DNA of 64,000 nucleotides from Myxocyprinus asiaticus (GCF_019703515.2 NC_059368.1:32809391-32873390), one strand, 5' to 3'; positions 31,166 to 46,578 are shown, counted from the first letter of the stretch. Made by a program: numbers and translations. Notes: a model not told the origin generated them from the letters alone.

Positions 31166-33235
31166 TCAAATGTGTGGATGGATATACTGTATGTGTCAGC
31201 ACGGTAATGCCAAGAGAGATGCTCACCTGTGTCAGGGATGTTCACCTGTGTCTGCTTGACTTAGCTCCCTGTCCTGATAACATGTCCTCTGCATTTAGTT
31301 CAGCTTCGACTGTCTCTGCAATGGTATCAGTTGGCCAATGTTTTTTACAAGTTGTGGTGGTGAGAAACAATGAAGACAGTGGTAATTACAATAAACAGTG
31401 ATGGTTCATTCATTCTGTATTATCCACAAGGAAAGAAGGATTAGACACTTGTGCACATACGGCGAGGCCAAGTCCACAACAAACACAAGGCCAACAGACA
31501 ACACCATTGTGAATGGCACAGGAGCAAACTCCTTAATAGTCCTAGGTAAGTGATGTCATCTGGGTAAGTGATGTCATTTGGGCTCCACCTGTTAGTCGCC
31601 GTCCCTAACCATGTTACTAAACCACTTCCTAACAGTAAAGCTGTTTTTGTGCTGGCTTGGCTATCTTTAAAATAGCAAAAGTGCATGTGTCTTACTGACT
31701 TAAAGAACTTTCTGTCCTGAAGAAGGTAGATTAAACCAAGATGAGGGTGGTATGCAATGTGACTACTACAGAATTGATCAGAGTATGAGCCAAGTATGAA
31801 ACCAGCAAAACAGAACACCTTTTAAAGCAGGGTTTCTCAATAGGGTTCACAAACCATCAAGGGATTTATGATGTAACTGAAGGTTTGAGAGTTTGATGTG
31901 AAATTGTGAAATGCCAATGCAAAACTGTGAGGGTCAAAAATTACCTGGGCATCCATTTATATGAATATACAGTATATATAACCTTTTTCCAAAACTCTTA
32001 ACTTAAATTCGGCAATTTATACCATGTTAGCATATAGAAAGCACCAATATTCAAAAGCTTCATTCACATCGCTACTCACATGTGACGCAGATCTGTTAAT
32101 TGGATGACCTCGTGGACAGCCAAAGTGCTTTGAATCAGACTTTTTCCAAATCCAGTCTGTGCCACTTTCATATGAGGAAATAAATCGGATGCTTATCTGT
32201 GCCTTCAGTTTGAACAGCCAGGTCAGATTTAATGTGATTTTTACATCAATCTAACTCAACATTCGTCATTTATGCACTTGATTTTCGGCATTTATAGGCC
32301 TGTTATGGTTAAAAACTTGTAATTGCGAGTCGTATCAACTCTAGTTAATGCATTTATTTATTTTTTAAGGAAAGGAAATAAAATTAAAGGCTCAACAGTT
32401 GAGTTCAGCAAATCATTTTGACTGGATGTAGTAAAATATGCTTATGAAAAGAGATGCAATATTGATTTGCGTTGAAATTATGTAATTTGAGAAGAAATTG
32501 CTGAACAGCTGTAATCAACCTCCGGTTTGCGTCAGAGTTCTGTAGGTGTTTATTTTGTGAAAATGACCGTCTGACTCCTCATTATTCAGCCTATTACAAG
32601 ACTACTTGCCAAATTAAATAAATGCACATGAAACATTGATTTGAGTTTAAATAATTTTATTAGCTTACTTGTAGAGATTGCACAGTGAGCTGAGATGCAG
32701 GAGAGACAGCTCTCAGAACCTGGATGAGCGGTGTGATATGTCATAATCCCTGGATGTGCGGTGGATACAGAGTAATATCTGACTGCTGGATGGCACCATT
32801 GGCCAATCAGAATAGAGTATTCCAGAGAGCCGTGTAATTAATATATATATATGAAATGTTGTGACATTACTTTTAATATAAATAAGGTAAATCATAAGGG
32901 TTCAATGGTCAAAGAGAAGGTTGGGAACCCCCTTGAAATCATCCCTACCACAGTAAACTCATGACAGACCTAGAGGTTTCTTCCAAGAGGTGATTTTATA
33001 TTCTACATCATCTAGTGCGATTTTGGAACACAACATAATGAATGCTTCTGTCTAGATGAAAACAACCATACTCATATAAGCAGGGTTACACTGAGGACAA
33101 GCTCAACTGTCCTTTAGTACCACACAGACATTGAGACCTTTGTTGCAAAAGACAAAACAGCATCTACAAGGGGGAGAGCACACTAGCACAGAATCAACCC
33201 ACACAAGACAACTGAAAGCAACTCAACTTAACACA
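31166..33235. other. Gene-free region between LINE and fam177a1
   Basis: No gene is supported. A small tandem of 'gtaagtgatgtcatctggg' type lies near 31547-31580. A dispersed repeat at 32500-32838 is shared with 40970-41100 and 45752-46637. Open frames here are short and have no recognisable motif. Confidence 0.45.
32500..32838. repeat. Dispersed repeat shared with 40.97 and 45.75 kb
   Basis: The first part ('gctgaacagctg', then 'gtttgcg..ggagttctgt' and 'tgactcctcattat') matches 40970-41080. The second part ('cttacttgtagagat', 'accaatcagaat.gagtattcc') matches 45752-45866 plus 46579-46637. It has no coding capacity, and its class is unknown to me. Confidence 0.6.
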
Positions 33236-33256
33236 GAGACATTTAACTATTAGTAT

Positions 33257-33262
33257 TTTATT
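33257..33262 (-). terminator. Polyadenylation signal of fam177a1
   Basis: AATAAA on the minus strand, about 535 bp beyond the stop codon. It is the first canonical signal I see after the fam177a1 stop, so the mRNA would end near 33235-33245. No transcript evidence is available. Confidence 0.5.
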
Positions 33263-33796
33263 AATTCAAAACACAAAATAGTAAAAAATAACAATTCCAA
33301 CTGAAAACATTTAAATGATTCAGTACAGTGACAAGACATAAATATCAAGCATTAACATTACAGCATATTAAATACAAAAGAATTCAATACAAGTGTGAGG
33401 CCCATTTTTAGACAGGTTTGTAGATCTGTATTGATGGAGGGTATATCCATCAAATGCTACATAAATTGCAAAGCAAATAAATAATAATAAATAGTTGACA
33501 AAGTCAATAAAAAAACAAACAAACAGATATTGTAATCATTGTAATGTAGTGGCATTTTGAGCCATTTAACTTTTGGTCTGTGGGTGAGGAAATGGCACAT
33601 CTCCTCATTAGCACCATGATCAGTATCATTTTACTGGCATTGGATAAGTATATTAAGGCAATCAGAAAACAAACAAGTTAACAGAGATATACAAAATGTA
33701 TAACAGAGTCTGATTAAATCCCTGACGTAAGTGCTTTAAATGATAGAGACTTGCTTTTTACCCTCAATTAAATGACCAAAAACCTACTTTTAGTTG

Positions 33797-36502
<2,706 letters not shown>

Positions 36503-36927
36503 CGTTTGTGTTGTACAGAGCCAGATTATAAACTCCGTTTTTCAGTCATTTCCTGCAGGATTCCACTACAAAATTAAAGTCCTGTGTGATGACGTAAGTG
36601 AGGTAAGTGTAATATTCTGTTACAGATACAAAAAAGGGTTAGGTTAGGGTTACTGTATCATAACATAATAAATTAGCATGTCAGAATACATACTAAATAA
36701 GATTTTATAAAAAATAAGATTGGCCACAGATTTTAATAATATAATATAATATAATATAATATAATATACAATAGTTAATTCCGGTCCTCGAATCTGATTG
36801 GACGAGAGACATTTCATGAGTACTGATGGTCTCACACCATCAGCACTCGGACGCTTCATTGTTTGTATCACTCCGCTTGTGTTCGTGCTGTTCTAAACTA
36901 AAGTGTAAGAGCAGTGCAGATGTGTTG
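36503..36927. other. Upstream region of fam177a1
   Basis: Contains the presumed 5' UTR and promoter of fam177a1 on the minus strand, with no TATA box I would defend. An ATAAT-type microsatellite lies at 36738-36769. A dispersed repeat starts near 36780 ('gaatctgattggacgagaga'). Confidence 0.4.
36738..36769. repeat. (ATAAT)n microsatellite
   Basis: About six units of the pentanucleotide ATAAT. Confidence 0.9.
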
Positions 36928-36941
36928 AGAGCCATCTGTCT

Positions 36942-37381
36942 GGGGGCCTGGTTAGCTCAGTGAGTATTGACGCTGACTACCACCCCTGGAGTCACGAGTT
37001 TGAATCCAGGGCGTGCTGAGTGACTCCAGCCAGGTCTCCTAAGCAACCAAATTGGCCTGGTTGCTAGGGAGGGTAGAGTCACATGGGGTAACCTCCTCGT
37101 GGTCACTATAATGTGGTGCAATCTCAGTGGGGCACGTGGTGAGTTGTACGTGGATGCCGCGGAGAATAGCGTGAAGCCTCCACACGCACTACGTCTCCAC
37201 AGTAATGCTCAACAAGCCATGTGATAAGATGCACGGATTGACGGTCTCAGATGTGGAGGCAACTGAGATTTATCTTCCGCCACCCAGATTGAGGCGAGTC
37301 ACTACGCCACCATGAGGACTTAGAGTGCATTGGGAATTGGGCATTCCAAATTTGGGAGAAAAGGTGAGAGAGAAAAAAAAA
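36942..37381 (+). mobile_element. tRNA-derived SINE with 14-bp target duplication
   Basis: The head resembles a tRNA gene with an internal polymerase III promoter: an A box in TGGTTAGCTCAGTGAG (about 36949) and a B box in GAGTTTGAATCC (about 36997). A unique body of about 350 bp follows, ending in an A-rich tail. The flanks are the same 14 bases, AGAGCCATCTGTCT (36928-36941 and 37382-37395), showing target-primed insertion by a LINE. It is not a functional tRNA gene. Confidence 0.93.
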
Positions 37382-37874
37382 AGAGCCATCTGTCTCTTTA
37401 TACTTTATATTGTGACATTACATATTTTAGCCAGCAGGTAGAGGCAAAAGACAATTTTTGTGTGTAATATGAGCTAGATGGTGATGTGAAGTGAGTCAGC
37501 ATCACTCAGTGTTTATATTCAACAGCATTCTGTGATCGCTCATATTACTACTACACTACTAAAGCTAGGAAATAGCTTTAAATGGCATTAACAACTTCAG
37601 CATAAAGGCTTATCACAGCTGAGAGACACAACAGACTGATTAATTACACAAACTAAAGGCGCTTACCTCTTACCAGAGTTTCCACATTGGAGAGGACAAA
37701 ATGGCAGAGGACACTGCGGTTTCTATAGTGAAAGACTCGTGCGCACCGGCTACCGTGAAATAGAGAGGAATACCCCCGCTTGGACGGCTATTTTTCCACT
37801 GAGAAAATAGGATGCATTTCACCAAAAGCTGACTAACAGACAACAGCATCATCAACAGGCGATCACACATGCTT

Positions 37875-37878
<4 letters not shown>

Positions 37879-37970
<92 letters not shown>
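37879..37970. repeat. Compound (TC)n(AC)n microsatellite
   Basis: A TC run of about 72 bases changes directly into an AC run of 20 bases. Confidence 0.95.
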
Positions 37971-37971
<1 letters not shown>

Positions 37972-39504
37972 TCCTAGTCTCTCCAGTAACATGTTAAAAC
38001 AGCCCAGCTGTGATTTTAGTTCTAAAGTGACATTTTTTAATTACTAACGAAGGCTTGGATGCATCATTTGGTTTGAAATAGCAACGGCAGATTCTGATCC
38101 ATAATAGACCATTACTGCCCATCAATAAAACCAATTTAGAAAAAATAAATACAATTAAAATTAAAATTTAAGATGCATAAATCAAAATGTATATGACTTT
38201 TTACATATTTGTTTCACTATATAAACCTTAGATTGCCTTGAACAACTCCACATAACAAGGCATCTTGGTGTGATTTCTTGAGCAGCAATGAACTGTGTTA
38301 GCTGTCATGAAATCCTTTAACAACATCACCTTCATGTTCACAGTAGGGGCCAATGACTCAAAAATTAGCGTAAAGCAGGCCGACTTCTGAACTACCCAGA
38401 AAAAGAGTTTAGACACAGATCTTTCAGCTGGATCACTGTTGGCAGATATAGCAGGTGTTTACTCTGAAATTGTTCCTGCTGTTCAAGTGTCAATGTACAT
38501 GGACGGCTGCTGTTTAGTGATATGTGTGGACCATTCAGGGTGGTGACTGAATTTATTAATACTCTTGTGTTGTGGGTAAGTACATTTTATGTAAAAAATG
38601 ACTCGTCTCTCATTCCTATTGATTTTTGTGTTAAATTTTCTTCTCACAAATAGCTTTTTATTGATTATGTATTGTACAATAACACCTCACTGATTAACTT
38701 TGTACTGAGATCACATTAAATTGAGTTGTTCTGTTTAATTAAAGTGTTGATTTGGTTTAGTGGAGAGTGACAGAATAATGTAGGAACATGGCAACATACT
38801 TTGCTTATTTAGTCTGTTATAGAAAAATCATGAAAATTGGAGTAGCAGGACATACAGCCATCAGTTTTACTAACAATAATCCTTATCCACATTCATTGTT
38901 TTAAAAATGAAAATGGCACTTCCTCAAGATGTCACTGTAATTCCATCTAACAGTCACATAGCGTTAGCCTGATATGCTGCTAAGTCTTAAACTGTCAGCT
39001 TCAAATGTATGCAATTTCAAACTGTACATTGGTTTGACTGTTTAAAATAACCACATGATTATGTTAATTGCTGGATGAACATTGTATTCCTAAACAAAGG
39101 TCACAGACTGTCCAGCAAACACAGAACGTTCCCCTAACGTTAGCGTATGGTTGCCGTTTGGTTATATTTTGTGGGAACCAATTCCTTATGTTCTAGGAAT
39201 GTTCTTTTTAGGGTTTATTTTTTATGACTGTAAACTAATGTTCCCAGAACGTCACAAATAATAAGCTACTCAGTATGGATGCCTTAACCTCATGAATATT
39301 CATGTGAGTGAAGGCCTGTGGGCACTGAGGCATTCTTGGAGATGGAAACATCAAGTTGTTAAAGCATAACCCGCCTTTTCTTTACAGCCATTTGAATAAG
39401 CTAAATAGAGAACTGTGCAAGGAAAGAAAACAGAATCACTGCTAGCTCTTCTTTATGCTAAGACTAAGCTAGGAATTGAAAAAACTAAATACACAAATGC
39501 ATTA
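37971..39504. other. Gene-free stretch
   Basis: No gene is supported. A small repeat with inverted 'gaacgttc' words lies near 39120-39260 ('cacagaacgttcccctaacg' and 'ttcccagaacgtcac'). Confidence 0.45.
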
Positions 39505-39512
39505 ACAAATAG

Positions 39513-39851
39513 GGTAACATGTTACAATAAGGTTCCATTAGTTAACATTGGTTAGAAACATTAGTTTCAATTAACTAACAATAAAACACCTTTTCAGCAT
39601 TTTATTAATCTAGGTTCATGTTAATTTCAACATATACATTTTTTTTTTATCAAAAGTTGTATATGTTAACATTAGTTAATGCACTATGAACTATCATGAA
39701 CTAACTATGAACAATTGTATGTTTATTAACATTATTAACATTAATGAAGATTTATAAATGATGTAAAATATATATACAGTAATGTTAAATTTTAGTTCAT
39801 GATACCTAATGCGTTATGTTAACAAATGGAACCTTACTGTAGAGTGTTACC
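39513..39851. mobile_element. hAT-type MITE with perfect 8-bp target duplication
   Basis: The ends GGTAACATGTTACAATAAGG and CCTTACTGTAGAGTGTTACC are inverted relatives. The 8-bp ACAAATAG occurs directly on both sides (39505-39512 and 39852-39859). The 339-bp interior is AT-rich and non-coding with several internal inverted 'gttaacatta' words. An 8-bp duplication fits the hAT superfamily. Confidence 0.88.
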
Positions 39852-40433
39852 ACAAATAGACACAGTTTATAAACTCATATTTTCTGATGGCTCAAATTTG
39901 ATCAAATTATCACTCTTGCATGCACAAGTTTAAAATATATGTAATAAATAATACAAAAGTAAAAAAAAACACAAAAAAACAAAAACAAACTAGATGCTCC
40001 TTTCTTGTCAAGGGGAAAGACGTTTCGAGATCAGAGGAATTTTCAAGTCATAAAAGATATTCATGACGACTGATTCATGCAGTTATCTCAGCTTAGAAAC
40101 TCTGATGCACTGGCTGCTGTCTTCTTTGCCCTTGGCTGCCAAAAATAAGGATGAAGCACAAATTTAAAATACTTTTATTCCTCCTGTGACAGTAAAATTA
40201 ATGCCAGGGGGTTTATTAAGAAGAGTTTGCAAAAGGTGTCAACGAGACCTCCCGCTGTTTCATCCTGTTCCCCAAGAACAAAAGAGAAGTTCCAAAAAGT
40301 CAAAAGAACAGGAGTAGAATGCTGATGACTATTTAAAAAAGTGTCTACCGTTCACCTCATGACCTGATTTTCAAACTAGTTGGTGGTACCAGAATTGTTT
40401 GAAAATGGATTTTTCTGACTAAACAGTATATAC

Positions 40434-40958
40434 AGTACTGTGCAAAAGTTTTAGGCACTTAGGAAAAATGTTGCATAGTGAGGATGTCTTCAAACATAAT
40501 GCCATAAATAGTTTTCATTTATCAATTAACGTCATACAAAGTCTAGTAAACATACAAAAAGCTAAATAAATATTTGGTGTGACCACCTTTACCTTCAAAA
40601 CAGCACCAATTCTCCTAGGTCCACCTGGATACAGTTTTTCTTGACTGTTGGCAGATAGGATGTTCCAAGTTTCTTGAAGATTTCGCTACAGTTCTATTTA
40701 TTTAGGCTGTCTCAATTGCTTCTGTCTCTTCTTGTAATCCCAGAATGACTCAACCTTCAGTGGGGGGCTCTGTGGGTACCATGCCATCTGTTGCAGGGCT
40801 CCCTGTTCTTCAATTCTATTCTATTCTATTTGCAAAATAAATGTTTGGGAGTCTAAAATGTATATTTCCTATTGACACACTAAAACTGAACATATAAATA
40901 ACCATCTTAAGACAAATGTTTTTGTGAGGAATCTTATGTGCCTATGACTTTTGCAAAA
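40434..40958. mobile_element. Non-autonomous Tc1/mariner-like element
   Basis: The left end, TA followed by CAGTACTGTGCAAAAGTTTT, is a common fish terminus. The right end 'gtgcctatgacttttgcaaa' is its degraded inverse. The interior has a short 'ttctattctattctatt' run and no transposase. Confidence 0.6.
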
Positions 40959-42244
40959 AAATAAATCGCTGAACAGCTGAAATCTGCCTCCAGTTTGCGC
41001 TGGAGTTCTGTTGGTGCTTTTATTATGAAAATGACCATCTGACTCCTCATTATCAAGTCAAATATAAGACTACTTGCCAAATAAATAAATTAAAAGTACT
41101 GCAAAAATTTAAATAAAAAAAGACAGTGAGTCAGTGTTTTCTCTTATATTATTTTTAATATTATGCATCCTATTTTATACTATAGCCTGCTGTTATTATT
41201 AATGTACATTATTCCACGTGAATTTATATCACTGTACCTTGTGTTATATTATCCAGGCATTAGTCCAGACATAAAAGAGAATATGGTTCGGGAGTCCATT
41301 TTCATAGCGAAATACATATGCAAATAAATATGCAACAGTGCTCTTTACTTATCTCACTCGCATAAAAAACACAGATTATATACTCCTCCAAATGCATCAA
41401 CACCATGGAAAGTACATAATGAAACAGTTATGCCAAATTAGGTAAATAAATGCTTTAACAGCGTTCAATATATTAATCGCTAACACCTGAAGGTGTGGGC
41501 TGGTGACCAGTATAAATGTTTAGAGAACAGCAACAGCACCGCCTACTGTACAGTGTTGAAATAGTTTTTAGTTTCATTTCTTACAGACTCGATGTGAACA
41601 AACTTTTGGTCACAGGTTCCTCTCGCAAAATCGTCATGGATTTGGCGTGAACAGGCCTTATACTTTTTTATACAAAGTATACTTTGGTCAAATGCGAACG
41701 TGTACAGTAGGGGTGTGCAGCGAAGCCATTGTCTGTACCTGTATTTATATTTGTTCATATGACAAAATTATCTATATCTGTATTTGGATAGAATCGGGTG
41801 TGAGCGGGGCTTAAACCGGAAGTGCGTTAAAACTAAATGAAAGGCATATTTTTAAATGTTACTCTTATGTTTACAGTTTCTATAAATAAAATGTGCCTTG
41901 TGTATGCCTTTTCATACTAATAGCTTAATTATTATTATTATTATTTTACAATTATTATTTAATTAAATTATAATTAAGTTATTTTTTTCTTACCAGATGA
42001 AGCTGAATTTGTTGGCCACATTAACTGTGGAATAAGTTGTTCCCTATCTGTCACTCACTCGACGTTGTGTCAATGTATGACACTAGGGGTCGCCCTTGGG
42101 AGCCCCAAACACCTCTGATCTTTGAGAAAAGGCCAATGGGAATTGGTGAGTGGAATTTGCATGCAACTCCCCCAGATATATGGGTCTAAAAGGAGCTGGC
42201 TCGCAACCACTCATTCAGATTTTTTTCTTCGGAGCCGAGCGGTT

Positions 42245-43500
42245 GTGTTCAGGGAAGTGGACGTCCGCATCCTCAACTGTCTTGACGACTGGCTGGCTCT
42301 TGCTCACTCTCGAGACTTGTTGTGTGCACACAGGGACCTGGTGCTCAGGCACCTCAGCCGGTTAGGGCTTCGGGTCAACTGGGGAAAGAGCAGCTCTCCC
42401 CGGTACAGAGCATCTCTTTTCTCGGGTTGGAGTTAAACTCAGTCTCTGTGATGGCGTGCCTCACGAGTGAGCACGGCGGTCCCACTGAAGCATTTTCAGA
42501 GGCTTCTGGGGCATATGGTGTTCTCGACGGTGGTCACGCCGCTCGGGTAGATGCATATGAGACCGCTTCAGCACTGGCGTCAGACTCGAGTCACGAGGTG
42601 GGCATGGCACCGCGGCACACATCGCATGGTCATCACGCCGATCTGCCGCTACCTGTTCAGCCCTTGGACGGGCCTTGCATTCCTGCGGGCAGGAGTCCCC
42701 TTAGTGCAAGTACCCCAGGCACGTCGTGGTAACGACAGATGCCTCTGAGCGTGGCTAGGGCGCCATGTGCAACGGGCATGCAGCCACGGGCTCTGGGACA
42801 GGCCCGTGACTGTGTTGGCATATCAACTGCCTCGAGTTGCTCGCAATGTTGCTCGCCCTGCGGAGGCTTCGGCCGTTGATCCAGGGCAAGCACATGTTGG
42901 TCCAGATGGACAACACGCCGATGGTAGCATACAGTAGCCACCAAGGCGGCTTGCACTCGCATCGCATGTCGCAACTCACCGCCGCCTCATCCTCTGGAGT
43001 CAGCAGTGACTCAAGTCATTGCAAGCCACTCACATCCTGCGTGACCTCGACAGCGTGACAGGTCACGCTCAGGGGAGAGTGGAGACTCCACCTCAAGGGG
43101 TCCAGCTGGTTTGGAGTCGATTTGGTCAAGCACAGGTAAGCCTGTTCGCTTCCCGGGAATCCTCCCACTGCCTGCTCTGGTATGCCCTGACCGAGGCTTC
43201 CCTCTGCACAGATGCACTGGCACACAGCTGACCCCGGGGGCCACACTAGTATGTGTTCCCCCAAGTGAGCCTACTTGCACAAACCCTGTGCAAGGTCAGG
43301 GAGGATGAGGAGCAGGTCATCCTAGTGGCACCCTATTGGCCCACCCAGACTTGAGTCTCGGACCTCACACTCCTCGCGACAGCCCCTCCCTGGCGAATTC
43401 CCCTGAGGAGTGTTCTCCTCTCTCAGGGACAGGGCATCATCTGGAAACCGCGACCAGACCTCTGGAATGTTCATGTCTGGCCCTTGGATGGGACGCAGAA
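42245..43500 (+). pseudogene. DIRS copy B RT C-terminus and RNase H region
   Basis: The piece begins VRILNCLDDWLALAHSRDLL, where LDD corresponds to the second part of the RT active site. It continues with RHLSRLGLRVNWGKS (RT thumb). The RNase H region follows in other frames. VVTTDASERG (about 42727) has a catalytic Asp, NCLELLAMLLALRRLRPLIQ (about 42827) has the Glu, and VQMDNTPMVAY has the second Asp. Downstream lies a QVSLFASRESSHC-type segment (about 43130). Stops occur at 42434 and near 42755, among others. It is broken by several frameshifts. Confidence 0.75.
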
Positions 43501-43512
43501 GACCTAAGTGGC

Positions 43513-43850
43513 CTACCACCCGCGGTGGTAGACACGATCACTCAGGCGAGGGCTCGCTCTACGAGGCGCCTGTATGCCTTGCAGTGGCATCTGTTCGCTA
43601 AGTGGTGTTCTTCCCGACGCGAAGACCCCCAGAGATGTGCAGTCGGGTCGGTGCTTTCCTTCCTGCAGGAGAGGCTGGTGGGGTGGCTGCCCCCCCCCCA
43701 CCTTGAGGGTGTATGTGGCCACTATGGCGGCGCAACACAATGCAGTTGACGGTAAGTATTTAAGGAAACACGACCTGATCATCAGGTTCCTTAGAGGCGC
43801 AAGGAGGTTGAATCCTCCCAGACCGCGCCTCATTCTCTCATGGGATTTCC
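43513..43850 (+). pseudogene. DIRS copy B tyrosine recombinase N-terminus
   Basis: Matches the N-terminal DNA-binding part in copy A: VVDTITQARARSTRRLYALQ, then SVLSFLQERL (shifted frame) and KHDLIIRFLRGARRLNPPRP. It stops at about 43850, where the sequence jumps to 3' untranslated sequence. None of the catalytic Arg, His or Tyr boxes is present. Confidence 0.75.
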
Positions 43851-44349
43851 CTGTTGGTAAACCCGCATCTTCCTTGGGCAGAGTTTCCCTCTGCCACCAG
43901 TCGCCATGTTTGTAGAGCCCCATCCCCTCTGGGTAGGACCTACCACGAGGACTTCTCCACATGCGACACTGCCGACAAGACTCGGTAACACCATGTGACG
44001 TATTTCCACACAATTGCCTCCCCTTCAGGCAGGATGTGGTCTCTGCAGTGTCTTCTCCTTGGGAATGGACACCACCCCCCGACGTGGACATTTATGACCC
44101 CCAGCTGAACGATTTCTATTCTTTTTTGGGGAGAATAAAAGAAGAGAAGAGGCCATGACTGGGGCGGCCTGTCCCCATTTTGGGCAGTCGACTTGTCCCC
44201 AAGGTGCGGGGGACCGTACTACGCTCATAGGAGCGTTTGGGGAGGTTATGTGATGGCCAGGTGTGCTGGCTACGAGGAACACAATGGTTTGCCCATCTCG
44301 CACCGCCAGTCCACGTAACACAGTTCAGCTAGTTGTGGCGTTTCGTATA

Positions 44350-44465
44350 GGGACCCCTAGTGTCACTACATCGACACAACGTTGAGTGAGTGACACATAG
44401 GGAATGTCCTGGTTACTTTCGTAACCGCCGTTCCCTGATGGAGGGAACGAGACATTGTGTCCCTC
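44350..44465. repeat. DIRS copy B internal complementary region
   Basis: Complement of the element's left end ('cctagtgtcactacatcgac', 'gagtgagtgacacataggga') joined to the complement of its right end ('ttactttcgtaaccgccgtt'). The right-end variant 'acgaaagtaacc' differs from copies A and C in the same way here and at 44716, so the two sites have stayed matched. Confidence 0.85.
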
Positions 44466-44995
44466 CTGCCACAACTCTGTACTACCCGCTGAAATGGCCA
44501 GGACCCTATCTCGGCTCCCCAGCACAAAACCTGAATGAGTGGTTGTGAGCCAGCTCCTTTTATACCCGTATGTCCAGGGGAGTGGCATGCAAATTCCACT
44601 CGCCAATTCCCGTTGGCCTTTTCTCAAAGATCAGAGGTGTTTGGTGCTCCCAAGGGTGACCCCTAGTGACACTACATTGACACAACGTCTCGTTCCCTCC
44701 ATCAGGGAACGGAGGTTACGAAAGTAACCAGGACATTAACTTTGGTTTCTCCTGGTATTTCTGATATTAATATCTGCCTGAAACAACATTTTCATTCGTC
44801 TGTTCATGTATAACATTTTCCTGGAGGCAGGAGGTGTCAAGCAAAATGTGAAATGTCCAGCACACATTTTGCAGTGAATAATAAATACAAATTCAAGCAT
44901 TAAATGAAATACAATAAATCAATATAGCCTACAAACAGGTGAAAGTCCCATAACTCTATCAGGAATTTTTACGATAGGACACCATTATTTATTTA

Positions 44996-44996
<1 letters not shown>

Positions 44997-45034
<38 letters not shown>
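44997..45034. repeat. (AAT)n microsatellite
   Basis: About twelve AAT units. Confidence 0.95.
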
Positions 45035-45035
<1 letters not shown>

Positions 45036-45866
45036 TTAAATTTATACAGCACCTTTTCAGAGCTTAAGAACACTTAACATTCTCAAATTTAGCACAGTTT
45101 AAAGAAGAACAAGAAGAAATAAGTGTATAGAATGCGTGCCACAAATCTCGTTATCAGCAAAGTGCTCGGGCAGTGAACGCAAGCAGCCCAATTTTTTTAA
45201 TCACACGTCTTTGAATGTGCAGAATGCACATGTGCATGGAATTATTTGCAGGAATTAATGGATACACAAGTTGGCAATACTCACATTTGAGAGGTTGCTG
45301 TCACGAAGAAACACTAGAAGAAGACGTAATTGCCGATAAATAACAGGAGGCGAAGGTAAAAACAAGTAGATATGCACATCAACAGCACGTGTGTGAAGAG
45401 GTCAAGAGATACTTGTATTTGTAGAACTCAAGTCTGAAGTAATATAAAGACATTTTTATGGGTCTATACTTTTGAATAGAAATTGACCAGCATCTCATAG
45501 CAGTTACAGTGCGCATGCGCCAACCGCCTGTGTATGCACGGACTGTCAAATGGAGTATACATTGACAGGCGCAAACGCTGAGCATTAGCGTCAAAATCGA
45601 TGAATCGCTTAAGTGTGGTTTGTTGTCTGTACAGCTGCATGTTGCCTATACAGCTGGAGTTTCGCTTACTATCCCCCTGCTGAAAGCATGTGGTACTTCA
45701 AGCTTAAATTGATTGCACTGTATTACATGTTTAACAGCCTTATTTATTAACTTACTTGTAGAGATCGCACAGTGATCCGAGAAGCAGGAAAGATGACTCA
45801 CAATACCCAGATGACCTATCTGATACATCTTAATCCCAGATGTGTGATTGTCACTCAGAGATTTAA

Positions 45867-46578
45867 GGGCCCGTCCTGGCACAGAATTTCTTAGAGCAAG
45901 TTTTAGTAAGGAAATCTTAATGTAAGAGTAAGACGGAGTTGACCTTGTTGCTATGATGATATCACATTTTATGAGTGCGCTCTTTTAAATCGCCCAAAGT
46001 AATTGGTAGACAGGGAAGCACTATTTGTCAGCAAATTCTTTATAGACAGATAATGGGATATATATAAAACAAATATAATATTTATAGATAGGCGATTCTG
46101 CTGACGGATGACAGAAATTCCCAATTCATCCGTGCTACACAGTTTATTTTTGCCTGTGGCTAGGGAGCACAGAGTTGTCAAAACAATCTCCAGTGTAATT
46201 GGGTTGCTTCGATTTGTGGGAGAGTTAACTGCATCTCTAACTACCTTTGCAATAATGAAAACACCCTTGCATTTCAGACGATACCTTATTAAAAGGTCAA
46301 TGTCATGATAATATTCTAAAACTTTGTTTTTAATGTGTATTGACGACAGCAGACATGCTTCAGATTATTTTTGAGTCACTCTTAGGGATTTAGAAGTCGG
46401 ATGACTTCTAAGCTGTTGTGGGTTTAGGAGCTACTTTTAGCGTTAAAATCATTCATGAATCACTCTTAGATAAAAATGTAAGGAGTCCTAAAATTAGGAG
46501 TGACTCTCCCTTAATTTTTAAGAGATGTTCCTAAAATCAGGAGCTACTTTTAGCTTTAAGATTTTTTAATACGGGCCC
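45867..46578 (-). mobile_element. PIF/Harbinger-like element, degraded
   Basis: The ends GGGCCCGT (45867) and ACGGGCCC (to 46578) are inverted complements. The left flank is TAA and the right flank AAA, close to the three-base TWA duplication of this superfamily. The minus strand carries a short transposase remnant. At 712 bp it is an internally deleted copy. Confidence 0.72.
45969..46260 (-). pseudogene. Harbinger-type transposase N-terminal remnant
   Basis: On the minus strand a segment reads RDAVNSPTNRSNPITLEIVL followed by TTLCSLATGKNKLCSTDELG. This resembles the helix-turn-helix region of Harbinger transposases, where a '(T)L..LATG....G...GIS' pattern is typical. No DDE catalytic domain follows within the element. 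The identification rests on this short match and the inverted ends. Confidence 0.55.

Larger units (their letters stand above)
42039..44735 (+). mobile_element. DIRS-like retrotransposon, copy B
   Basis: It has the same terminal repeats as copies A and C. An internal deletion joins the 5' untranslated region (about 42243) directly to the C-terminal reverse transcriptase. It keeps the RNase H region and the N-terminal recombinase, then a second deletion (about 43850) jumps to the 3' untranslated region. Gag, the RT fingers/palm N-terminal part and the recombinase catalytic half are missing. The internal complementary region is at 44350-44465 and the right terminal repeat at 44540-44735. Confidence 0.85.

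Noticed and set aside
31441..31818. 125-codon minus-strand open frame
   Set aside because: Composition is irregular, it overlaps a small tandem duplication (31547-31580) and no domain can be seen.
36950..37012. Possible functional tRNA gene
   Set aside because: The A and B box similarity belongs to the head of a SINE with an A-rich tail and target duplication; there is no proper cloverleaf closure.
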